Positions 1 to 5,295 of a DNA stretch of 9,637 bases are shown in pieces. The notes under the pieces were generated by a model. The model made no database searches, was not told the origin of the DNA, and saw nothing but the letters and a program-made list of their open reading frames with translations. Each line of letters begins with the position of its first letter. The stretch's first letter is position 1. Source of the stretch: QQUD01 sp039029915 (GTDB taxonomy: Bacteria > Chloroflexota > Anaerolineae > Promineifilales > Promineifilaceae); the NCBI GenBank assembly GCA_039029915.1, contig JBCCFD010000316.1:1-9637 (forward strand), read 5' to 3'. The position numbers and the translations under genes are program-made.

Positions 1-333
1 AGGCATAATCTGCCGAAACGGAGAGGGCAAGAACCCAAGCGGTAACGAGAGTAACGCTGCGGCCATCAACCCCAAAAAGATGCCGGCAATAATGGCAACC
101 AAATGCTCAGGTGCCATATTTGATAACCGCTTACTCACTCGTCGCAGCGGATAGATTGTGAGTGAAGGGGTGAGAATTAGCCCAAATAAGAAGCCTAGTA
201 GGCCAAAAATGAGCCCAAACGTTTCAGAGCTTCCCTCAAAGGCAGGGGCAAGCTGAATGCCTAATAATGCAAATATGACCGTGAAAACGATGGCTCCAAT
301 AATGCGAAAAATAAAATCTGTGCTTAATTGCAT
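1..333 (-). CDS. N-terminal part of a multi-spanning membrane protein, PIN/TRAM (YacL-like) family; runs off left edge
   Basis: An ATG at 331-333 opens a frame without stops for 111 codons to the window edge; it is partial, so the stop is not visible. The product begins MQLSTDFIFRIIGAIVF and has hydrophobic stretches at about residues 8-30, 38-60 and 78-102. A basic loop, YPLRRVSKRLSNM, lies between the second and third. This pattern of short membrane helices, the TPxLTxxPLRR-like loop and the LPLGFLPSPFRQ turn resembles the N-terminal membrane region of Chloroflexota YacL-like proteins. In those the membrane part is followed by a PIN nuclease domain and a TRAM RNA-binding domain. Neither catalytic domain lies in the window, so the family call rests on the membrane part only. 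Only a weak AGG lies upstream of the ATG. The next gene to the right is on the same strand but ends in its own terminator, so this gene is probably transcribed separately from 334-650. Confidence 0.65.
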   Translation of the reverse strand, partial: MQLSTDFIFRIIGAIVFTVIFALLGIQLAPAFEGSSETFGLIFGLLGFLFGLILTPSLTIYPLRRVSKRLSNMAPEHLVAIIAGIFLGLMAAALLSLPLGFLPSPFRQIMP

Positions 334-650
334 AGAAGGTTGCCTAAAAATAGAAATTAATTTTATGGACTATTTATTCGGTGACTTTATAGATGACTGC
401 CAATGAAGCAGAATTTCGAGAAGATGGCTTGCGCTAGTTTTGGGTGTCGTGGGTTCAAAAGAGTATGATGATACGCCTACAAATAATCAGTTGAGCCCGT
501 TTGTTTATTGAAGAACGAATCGCTGTTCATTCTTCAAGGTTAGGTCTGACTTTGTTGGATGAATTGCCTGACTACGAAAATAAAGCCAATAGAATAAATA
601 TCTATAGAAAAAAACCAAATAAATGAATAAATTATTCCGAGATCGTATCA
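334..650. other. AT-rich intergenic region with one inverted repeat
   Basis: No convincing gene is seen on either strand. The region must carry the promoter of the YacL-like gene, but I find no clean -35/-10 pair. A hairpin-forming inverted repeat lies at 508-537: TTGAAGAACGAA, six bases, then TTCATTCTTCAA. It is 12 base pairs with one wobble on the minus strand. No T-run follows on either side, so it is not an ordinary terminator. Confidence 0.5.
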
Positions 651-690
651 TAAAAAACAGAAGAGCGCCATTGGACTCATGGCGCTCTTC
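651..690 (-). terminator. Rho-independent terminator of the 717-1472 gene
   Basis: Perfect 12-base-pair stem: GAAGAGCGCCAT (660-671), 7-base loop (672-678), ATGGCGCTCTTC (679-690). Read on the minus strand the stem is followed after two bases by TTTTTT, from the A-run at 652-657. It begins 27 bases beyond the stop codon of the membrane protein gene, as expected for an intrinsic terminator. Confidence 0.9.
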
Positions 691-716
691 ATTAAAAATT
701 TAGGGTAACAATTGGT

Positions 717-1472
717 TTACCTATCTCGTTTACGAGCCTGCATTGGTGACGGCATCTGTTGGGATCGGCCGGGCAACGGCCGTCTATTGATACGAGACGG
801 TTTCGGGCGCGGAGCCGGAGCTTCTTGCTCAGCTGGCTTGGGTGCCGGTTTAGGAACCGGTTTGCGCGTTTGTCGAAGAGCTGGCTTTTGAGCTGGCACA
901 TTGGCTCGCTGACTAGTTGCTGCATTCATCAAACGATTCTTTGTCCCCGCTAGGTCAAAAATATGCTCACCGGCAATTGAAAAGGCACCAATAAACAAGA
1001 TCCGCGTTAGCCAAACCAAGGTTGCCACAAAGATCGGTACCGTGCTTAACAGCTGCTCTCGGCTTAATATTTCATTGCCAAATTCATGAGATAAAAGCGT
1101 CAAAGAAACCGCCCACCACGTCATGACGGCATTCATGGTTGCTCCTAAAAGCCAAGCCCCCATTAAATACCACACCACCTGTGGCTCCTCTTCACCCTGT
1201 TGGGGGGTAAAAAGGCGTGCCAAGCCAGCAAAGTCAATGGAACAAAACGCAATGGCTAAGATGCTGGCCCATTGCAATCCCAGAAATCGCACATCGCCCA
1301 GCAAACTTGCCAAGGCAAATCTTGTGGTATCGAAATTAAAAACCTCGAATGCCAACAAGGCGACAAACATAATGATTCCGACAACGTTTTTTCGTTGAAA
1401 CTTTGGAATCATAATCCCATCATATTGAGGAGGCGGGGTTTGTCCATTTGGATACCCGCTACCACTATTCAT
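717..1472 (-). CDS. Four-helix membrane protein of unknown function with Pro/Lys-rich tail
   Basis: This 251-residue protein is not recognised as a named family. The start at 1472 is chosen because AAGGAGAT lies seven bases before the ATG. The same frame is open back to a TTG at 1640, which has no ribosome binding site, so the longer 307-residue reading is less likely. The product has a polar N-terminus (MNSGSGYPNGQTPPPQYDG), hydrophobic helices at about residues 29-47, 66-86, 98-124 and 143-168, and a glutamate cluster (QQGEEEPQ) between the second and third. A basic, proline-rich tail of about 70 residues follows, with KPVPKPAPKP and PAPRPKP runs. The tail is probably disordered and, with four helices, would lie on the same side as the N-terminus. 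It contains one ACGGCCGT octamer. The gene ends in its own terminator and appears to have its own promoter at 1899-1927, so it looks monocistronic with a long leader. Membrane location is well supported; function is unknown. Confidence 0.8.
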   Translation of the reverse strand: MNSGSGYPNGQTPPPQYDGIMIPKFQRKNVVGIIMFVALLAFEVFNFDTTRFALASLLGDVRFLGLQWASILAIAFCSIDFAGLARLFTPQQGEEEPQVVWYLMGAWLLGATMNAVMTWWAVSLTLLSHEFGNEILSREQLLSTVPIFVATLVWLTRILFIGAFSIAGEHIFDLAGTKNRLMNAATSQRANVPAQKPALRQTRKPVPKPAPKPAEQEAPAPRPKPSRINRRPLPGRSQQMPSPMQARKRDR

Positions 1473-1898
1473 TTGTAAATCTCCTTCAAGTTCACCTATC
1501 TCTTCATTGAGGTGTCTTGATAGTTGTGCGTCCATGCACATCGCCGCTACGGTTGCAATTTTCTCGGTAGTCAAAATTGATTTTATGAATGAGGATAACC
1601 CTGATGACGCATCATCAAACTCAATCCACGCCCTCTTCAATCTTTAGAAAACTGCGTTCGGGTCTGGTTTCTGCCATTGTAGAAATGGGTAGAAACGAAG
1701 CGCGCCACACACCGATGGGTTGTGGCGATTCTGTACGTTATGATTTTTTGTGATCTCTCTTTCGCACTCCATCAATTTGATGCTTTCCAACCCTGAGAGA
1801 GGAGGTAGGAGCCAGCAAGGGTCGCGCCTGCTGGCTCCATAAGAGGGGGGAAGAGGGTTGTGTTGGGAGAGGAAGAGGGTAAATCGTATGTCCTAAAT
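1473..1898 (-). other. Long predicted 5' leader with two strong hairpins
   Basis: If the promoter at 1899-1927 is used, about 420 transcribed bases precede the ATG at 1472. Two stable stems lie in this stretch. One is at 1808-1838 (GGAGCCAGCA, then 11 bases, then TGCTGGCTCC; 10 perfect pairs, extendable with one bulge). The other is at 1703-1727 (CGCCACA, then 11 bases, then TGTGGCG; extendable with bulges). Neither is followed by a U-run, so they are not simple terminators. I do not recognise a known riboswitch. A start-to-stop chain of short frames exists here but lacks ribosome binding sites. Confidence 0.4.
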
Positions 1899-1927
1899 AA
1901 TATAGCACAAATGTTCTAAAAAGTCAA
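1899..1927 (-). promoter_or_regulatory. Sigma-70-type promoter reading leftward
   Basis: On the minus strand TTGACT (1922-1927) and TATATT (1899-1904) are separated by exactly 17 bases (1905-1921). This is close to the consensus for a housekeeping sigma factor. The surroundings are strongly AT-rich. The next gene in this direction is the membrane protein starting at 1472. An alternative is that it drives a small RNA covering the hairpins at 1703-1838. Confidence 0.65.
1903..1918. promoter_or_regulatory. LexA/SOS-box-like dyad over the promoter
   Basis: TAGCACAAATGTTCTA is a 16-base dyad: TAGxACA, two bases, TGTxCTA, with one mismatch between the arms. Its core GCAC-AAAT-GTTC differs by one base from GAAC-N4-GTTC, the general form of Gram-positive-type LexA boxes. 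It covers the end of the -10 and most of the spacer, where a repressor would block transcription. Three further copies of the half-site TGTTCTA/TAGAACA occur at 1936-1942, 2000-2006 and 2023-2029. LexA binding is inference. Confidence 0.4.
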
Positions 1928-2040
1928 AGAAAATATAGAACAAAATTGAAGTTTTCGGGGTGAATTATGGGGTGATATTTACGGGGATATTTGTTTGACT
2001 GTTCTAAGGTTTTTAACGCGTTTGTTCTATGAGACGAAAG

Positions 2041-2110
2041 GTGAAGCCTTCGACAGGCTCAGGCCGCATAATCAAGGTCGTAAGCTCATTGAGCTTGGGT
2101 TCAGCTTCAC
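2041..2110. repeat. REP-like palindromic element
   Basis: The ends GTGAAGC (2041-2047) and GCTTCAC (2104-2110) are perfect inverted repeats. Each is followed inward, after nine bases, by GCTCA, giving 21-base terminal inverted repeats conserved mainly at their edges. Inside are a GCCT-TCGAC-AGGC mini-stem and the palindrome AAGCTCA-T-TGAGCTT (2082-2096). The TTCGACAGGCTCAG string resembles intergenic palindromic repeats seen in many bacterial genomes. It has no coding potential. It sits directly beside the 107-base repeat copy at 2114. Confidence 0.6.
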
Positions 2111-2113
2111 TGC

Positions 2114-2220
2114 TCCGAAGTTTCTAAATTGAAAGCCTTGTTAGATAAATGCTTCGGAACCACGAGGAAACGAAGTTTTTAGCCATCGTTTTATTTAAAG
2201 CAGGAACTTCGTTTCATTTA
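2114..2220 (+). repeat. 107-base intergenic repeat, copy 1
   Basis: This aligns without gaps to 4977-5083 in the same orientation, at about 80% identity by hand count. It contains an 11-base-pair inverted repeat, GAAACGAAGTT and AACTTCGTTTC, separated by about 30 bases. An outer CCGAAG/CTTCGG pair is present in this copy only. It lies just beyond the 3' end of the VanW gene. No U-run follows the stem in the direction of that gene, so it is not a canonical terminator. It is probably a MITE- or REP-type element spread through the genome. Confidence 0.75.
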
Positions 2221-2268
2221 ACAAAGGGTTTTGACATGACCTTATAAACCAGTATTCGAAAAGCTTTA

Positions 2269-2802
2269 CTAATTGTTGTAATCGGGAACCTTAGAGTAGT
2301 CGAACGGTTCAACACCAGGCCCGTACTGGTAGACGTTGCCAATTGGGATGTAATTGCTGGTGAAGATTTGGTCACCAATGAGTTGACCATCTTCATTGTA
2401 GATCGTGCGGCGAACGGACACATCGGCCCCTTCCGTAGCCCAATCAATTTGCACAACTTCACCTTCCTCTAGCTCAGGGTTAAACTCCCAGCGGTCTTCG
2501 CTTTGGGATGGGGCTGGGATGATGTTTTCCCAAGGTAGGGCTTCCTTGACAATGCGGCGTCCCATAGAGGTGCTGTAAAATTTGAAGGTTAAGGCTTCAT
2601 TTTCCGTGCTGTAGTAGTTTTCAATCAGCAGGTGGTGAGGTGTATTGTTGATAAATTTCATATCAACGATGGGAGAGAAAATGGTGGCGTCCATGCCTGG
2701 CCCTTCACCATCGTTGTAATAATTGAGCATATAGCCATGTGCCCAACGTTCAGTGATTGGGAAGCCAGCGTTAAATGCGGTTTGATACAGCGTCGTGCTC
2801 AC
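2269..2802 (-). CDS. C-terminal piece of the VanW-family protein
   Basis: This is the in-frame continuation after the premature stop, readable as 177 residues if initiated at the GTG at 2800-2802, with only a weak G-rich stretch upstream. It carries the second half of the VanW domain: STTLYQTAFNAGFPITERWAHGY, the GPGMDATIFSP turn and FINNTPHHLLIENY, all close to the family pattern. The end (EEGEVVQIDWATEGADVSVR through GNVYQYGPGVEPF) resembles a G5-type domain. It has no signal peptide of its own, so a free fragment would stay in the cytoplasm and is unlikely to function. It is best read as part of the interrupted gene. The retained conservation suggests the stop is recent or not real. Confidence 0.6.
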   Translation of the reverse strand: MSTTLYQTAFNAGFPITERWAHGYMLNYYNDGEGPGMDATIFSPIVDMKFINNTPHHLLIENYYSTENEALTFKFYSTSMGRRIVKEALPWENIIPAPSQSEDRWEFNPELEEGEVVQIDWATEGADVSVRRTIYNEDGQLIGDQIFTSNYIPIGNVYQYGPGVEPFDYSKVPDYNN

Positions 2803-2826
2803 TTGGCAAACACCCCCACCGATACC

Positions 2827-4152
2827 TTACACGGCTTGCCCGCCGATGATGACGAAGCCCTGCTCGTACCCTTCACCTTCGCTAATGGAGCCTAGATATT
2901 TGTTGAAGGAGAATTCCTCGCCTGGGGCAATAACGACGCCAAAGAAGTTGGCGGCGGCTCGGGCAATATTATGTTTCCGTTCAGCAGTGGAGCCGCGGAA
3001 CCACGTGGTGGTTTGGGTAACAAGTTCGGTAATGCCAAGCTCAACGGCCGTTACGTCCTTATGTGCTGTGGGCACAATCTCACGCATCACAAACGGAATC
3101 GAGCGATTTGATGTTTTGATTTGCTCTTGGAAGAGCGCAATGGTAGCGGGAATGTCGAGTTCACGGCCGTTGATGTGCGGGGCTACCAAAATAAGTTCGC
3201 GGGTGTTGTCATCGAAGTAGAAACGGGCGTTGACGGGTTCGCGATACAACGTGTCTTCATATTGAGCCAACCACTGCGTCATGGCGACCTCGTCCATAAA
3301 CACATTGTGCTCAAAGCCGCCAGCTTCCCCTGATACCACTTCGACCCGAATCCAGCTCACTAGCTCTTCTGGTGAAAGAGAAACGGTGTCAAGATCAAGC
3401 TCGTCTAGCGGTTCTTGTAAATAAAATGAGATGGGTGAGTTGAAAATGCGGTCCACTTCGTAGGAGACGGCTTCCGCATCGACTAAGGAAGGGCGAATAT
3501 CGTGAATCAACAGTTCGATTTCAGCGGCTTGAAAAGCCAGCAGTGGGGCTCGAATTTGACTGTCTAGTAATGCAACGTCTAAAGCTCGCCCCGTTTGCCC
3601 TGAAAGATATTGGATATCGTTGCCATTGAAGAGCATTTGGGCATTCACAGCGGGCTGGTTGATTTCATTAGCAAGCTGATTAACGGCCGTTGCCAGTTTC
3701 CCCTCATCAAAGATATAGGTCGGGGCGATGTGACGGCCGTAATACCACACGCGGAACATCTCCTCTAGCTGAGTCACATTCCCTCCGGTGCGTCCGACAG
3801 CATAAGCTTGGTCAAGCGTTGTTTGGTAGTCAATAGACATCCCCAGCGCTTCGTGAGTGAACGTCCATGATTGCCCCGTCGTCGGATCTGTTAACACAAT
3901 ATTGCTGTTAGGATCGATAAGTTGTGTGGCTAAGGCTGATTCCGCTTCCGCTAAGGTAAGCTGGCTTAAATCAATCTCATCGACATACACGCCCGTAAAA
4001 ATCGTATCCGCGTGGGAACTTTGATAGCTCAGCACAGAAATAGCAAAGACGAGCATCCCTATGACGATAGCAACGAACGGTACGATGAAAAGGTACCCTA
4101 AATTGCGGCCAAGGCTTGATTGATTTTGTTGAATGGGAGGTACGGCTTGCAT
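2827..4152 (-). CDS. N-terminal piece of the VanW-family protein: anchor and peptidoglycan-binding-like domains
   Basis: This 441-residue piece ends at the premature TAA. Residues about 17-42 (YLFIVPFVAIVIGMLVFAIS) form a transmembrane anchor with an uncleaved-signal appearance. The segment TIFTGVYVDEIDLSQLTLAEA is the typical entry to the first peptidoglycan-binding-4-like domain. WTFTHEALGMSIDYQ and LDQAYAVGRTGG are its usual landmarks. A second such domain covers about 225-350, with RFYFDDNTRELILVAP near its centre. The VanW domain begins near residue 375 (TTTWFRGSTAERKHNIARAA), and GEEFSFNKYLG is present. If translation stops at the TAA the product keeps its anchor and both binding-like domains but loses most of the VanW domain. 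Four ACGGCCGT octamers fall inside this piece. Confidence 0.75.
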   Translation of the reverse strand: MQAVPPIQQNQSSLGRNLGYLFIVPFVAIVIGMLVFAISVLSYQSSHADTIFTGVYVDEIDLSQLTLAEAESALATQLIDPNSNIVLTDPTTGQSWTFTHEALGMSIDYQTTLDQAYAVGRTGGNVTQLEEMFRVWYYGRHIAPTYIFDEGKLATAVNQLANEINQPAVNAQMLFNGNDIQYLSGQTGRALDVALLDSQIRAPLLAFQAAEIELLIHDIRPSLVDAEAVSYEVDRIFNSPISFYLQEPLDELDLDTVSLSPEELVSWIRVEVVSGEAGGFEHNVFMDEVAMTQWLAQYEDTLYREPVNARFYFDDNTRELILVAPHINGRELDIPATIALFQEQIKTSNRSIPFVMREIVPTAHKDVTAVELGITELVTQTTTWFRGSTAERKHNIARAAANFFGVVIAPGEEFSFNKYLGSISEGEGYEQGFVIIGGQAV

Positions 4153-4206
4153 AAACAATCCTACGGAATCAGATAAGCGTTATCGATAATGAGCAATATT
4201 TTCAAA

Positions 4207-4212
4207 ATTATA
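4207..4212 (-). promoter_or_regulatory. Candidate -10 box of the VanW gene
   Basis: A perfect TATAAT on the minus strand lies 54 bases before the ATG at 4152. There is no good -35 at 16-18 bases, so an activator may be needed. The CRP-like site upstream would suit that. Confidence 0.4.
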
Positions 4213-4275
4213 GCTACCCTTCCTCAAAGCGGGCATCTTTCCTTGGAAAGTGTAATGTGGCGTTCATGATCGGAC

Positions 4276-4291
4276 TGTGAGTAAGCTCACA
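4276..4291. promoter_or_regulatory. CRP/FNR-family-like operator upstream of the VanW gene
   Basis: TGTGAGTAAGCTCACA is a perfect TGTGA-N6-TCACA dyad, matching the core recognised by CRP-type regulators. Its centre is about 80 bases upstream of the start of transcription inferred from the TATAAT box, a distance compatible with class I activation. A chance palindrome cannot be excluded. The rest of the 4153-4402 gap holds short repeated phrases (TGGGAGATT, TGGAGATT; TTTGTCAA twice) and no gene. Confidence 0.35.
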
Positions 4292-4402
4292 ATGGGGCAA
4301 TGGTGTATTGATTGGGAGATTAGAAGACTGGAGATTCGTCGATTGGATGACTTGTCTTGAGCTTTGTCAAAGGGTTAAGTGATTGTTTGATTTGTCAATT
4401 TT

Positions 4403-4876
4403 CTAATCCCGTAATCTCTTATTTACCTTTTTCTTTTTTACAGCATCGGTTTGAAACACTATCCCCGTTTGATCACGAATAGCCCCCTGCTGATTGACCG
4501 CTTGATCGTCTAAAGACTCGACCTTTGGCAAAGGTGGTTCTGTTTTTCGTTCGTAATCAGGGGGTGTGCTGTTGTTTAACAGGGCAAGGATGGCTGGTTT
4601 GTCAACGGCCGCTTCTTTTGGCGTGGTGGGGATACAGTCGCCCCAGTTGCCTAGCTCTTTATTGGCGCCATGTTTAAGCAGTACCCGAACACCAACTTCG
4701 TCGTTTTGATAGGCACATTCCAGCAGCAAGCCCCACCATTCCCCCCATGTGTCGGTGTAGTAAGATTTGTCATTGATGTGAGCATTGCTGATTTCCAGCA
4801 GTTTATCCAGCAAATCCCAGTTTTTGGCGTCGCGGGCGTTTTTGAGATGAGCACGGGTCACTTCAAAGTTGGTCAT
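4403..4876 (-). CDS. Small ankyrin-repeat-like cytoplasmic protein
   Basis: This 157-residue protein has no signal peptide or membrane segment. ATG 4876 is preferred because GGAGA lies about six bases upstream; a TTG at 4888 in the same frame precedes that site and is unlikely. The sequence shows paired helices of ankyrin type. The clearest is about residues 48-75, GLLLECAYQNDEVGVRVLLKHGANKE, with the ANKE hairpin turn. A shorter unit follows at about 84-101 (TTPKEAAVDKPAILALLNN), and a degenerate helix pair precedes at about 5-30. The tail, residues 103-157, is polar and ends in a basic run (KKKKVNKRLRD). Ankyrin repeats mediate protein binding; the partner is unknown and no catalytic domain is seen. 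The gene lies between the VanW gene (same strand, 250 bases downstream) and the divergent STAND ATPase gene. Shared function with either is not shown. Confidence 0.75.
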   Translation of the reverse strand: MTNFEVTRAHLKNARDAKNWDLLDKLLEISNAHINDKSYYTDTWGEWWGLLLECAYQNDEVGVRVLLKHGANKELGNWGDCIPTTPKEAAVDKPAILALLNNSTPPDYERKTEPPLPKVESLDDQAVNQQGAIRDQTGIVFQTDAVKKKKVNKRLRD

Positions 4877-4907
4877 AGGGTTCTCCAATGTAAATAAGTT
4901 GAGTTTC

Positions 4908-4937
4908 AGTCTACAAAGAGACGCCTTTCAAAGTCAA
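4908..4937 (-). promoter_or_regulatory. Candidate promoter of the ankyrin-like gene
   Basis: On the minus strand TTGACT (4932-4937) and TAGACT (4908-4913) are 18 bases apart. The inferred start of transcription would be about 25 bases before the ATG at 4876. The -10 matches the consensus at four of six positions. Confidence 0.35.
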
Positions 4938-4976
4938 TGACAGCAAGCCTCACTATGGTAACTCTTAGTAAAGGGT

Positions 4977-5083
4977 TCCACAGTTTCCAAATTAAAAACC
5001 ATGCGAGATAAAAGTTTCGGAAGCTCGATGAGACGAAGTTTATGGTCGTTGTTTTATTGGAAGCAGGAACTTCGTTTCACTTA
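4977..5083 (+). repeat. 107-base intergenic repeat, copy 2
   Basis: This is the second copy of the element at 2114-2220, same orientation and no gaps, with the best conservation in its right half (a shared 19-base block, AAGCAGGAACTTCGTTTCA). The inner inverted repeat is kept with one mismatch (GAGACGAAGTT against AACTTCGTTTC). It lies in the divergent gap between the ankyrin-like gene and the STAND gene. The 2.75 kb between the copies contains the VanW and ankyrin genes. Confidence 0.75.
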
Positions 5084-5116
5084 CGGCTTACCGTTTTTCG
5101 ATATTAGTGTGTAGGC

Positions 5117-5181
5117 TTGTACCCCTTTTGTGACTGATTTCCCCGCAAATCGAAAGTTTTGTATCCCTTTTGTATCCATTT
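5117..5181 (+). promoter_or_regulatory. Direct repeats upstream of the STAND ATPase gene
   Basis: TTGTACCCCTTTTGT (5117-5131) and TTGTATCCCTTTTGT (5159-5173) differ at one base and start 42 bases apart, about four helical turns. A partial third copy, TTGTATCC, starts at 5170. They could be operator sites for the gene starting at 5296. The following stretch 5182-5295 is AT-rich and holds TAATAT at 5212-5217 but no good -35. Otherwise I see nothing in 5084-5295. Confidence 0.35.
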
Positions 5182-5295
5182 AAGGTAAGCAAATTTTAAC
5201 TTTTAAGTTTAATATGTATTGGTGTGGGGAAATTTGCGATTTTTTGCTTATATCAGCCAAGAGAAAATGCTGGAAATCGATTAGGAAAAGGTAGT

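Larger units (their letters stand above)
2269..4152 (-). pseudogene. VanW-family cell-envelope protein gene interrupted by one in-frame TAA
   Basis: Read through, this is a 627-codon frame plus a final TAG. It is broken only by a TAA at 2827-2829 (codon 442), with no frameshift; the two pieces are in the same frame. Domain order fits the VanW (YoaR-like) family: an N-terminal membrane anchor, two peptidoglycan-binding-4-like domains, the VanW domain, and a G5-like C-terminal segment. Such proteins are anchored outside the membrane and are thought to act at the cell wall. Despite the name, a role in glycopeptide resistance should not be assumed. The stop falls between GGQAV and GIGGGVCQVSTTLYQ, the most conserved motif of the family, where a sense codon is normal; a single C-to-T change in CAA would produce it. 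ATG 4152 is chosen as start because AGGA lies six bases upstream, whereas TTG 4158 sits directly against that site. Either the gene was inactivated recently or the base is a sequencing or assembly error. Confidence 0.85.

Noticed and set aside
508..537. Terminator at the inverted repeat TTGAAGAACGAA/TTCATTCTTCAA.
   Set aside because: AT-rich stem with no T-run on either strand and no gene end next to it.
1473..1640. Extension of the membrane protein by 56 residues to a TTG start.
   Set aside because: No ribosome binding site at the TTG, whereas a near-perfect AAGGAGAT precedes the ATG at 1472. An open stretch of this length occurs by chance often enough.
1644..1840. Two short minus-strand frames in the leader: 22 residues (1772-1840) and 42 residues (1644-1772), overlapping at TGATG, followed closely by the TTG at 1640.
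   Set aside because: The chain suggests translational coupling, but none of the starts has a ribosome binding site and the first frame simply reads through the 1808-1838 hairpin. Kept only as a possibility.
2632..3333. Overlapping plus-strand open frames opposite the VanW gene (for example 2795-3220).
   Set aside because: They are antisense shadows with no ribosome sites and no recognisable protein features; the minus frame carries clear family motifs.
2269..4152. Programmed stop-codon readthrough or alternative genetic code explaining the internal TAA.
   Set aside because: TAA is used as a normal terminator by neighbouring genes, and no readthrough context or recoding structure is evident.
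5224..5295. GTG start adding 24 residues to the STAND protein.
   Set aside because: No ribosome site before the GTG; the ATG at 5296 has a purine-rich AGGAAAAGG upstream and begins the polar N-terminus usual for this type.
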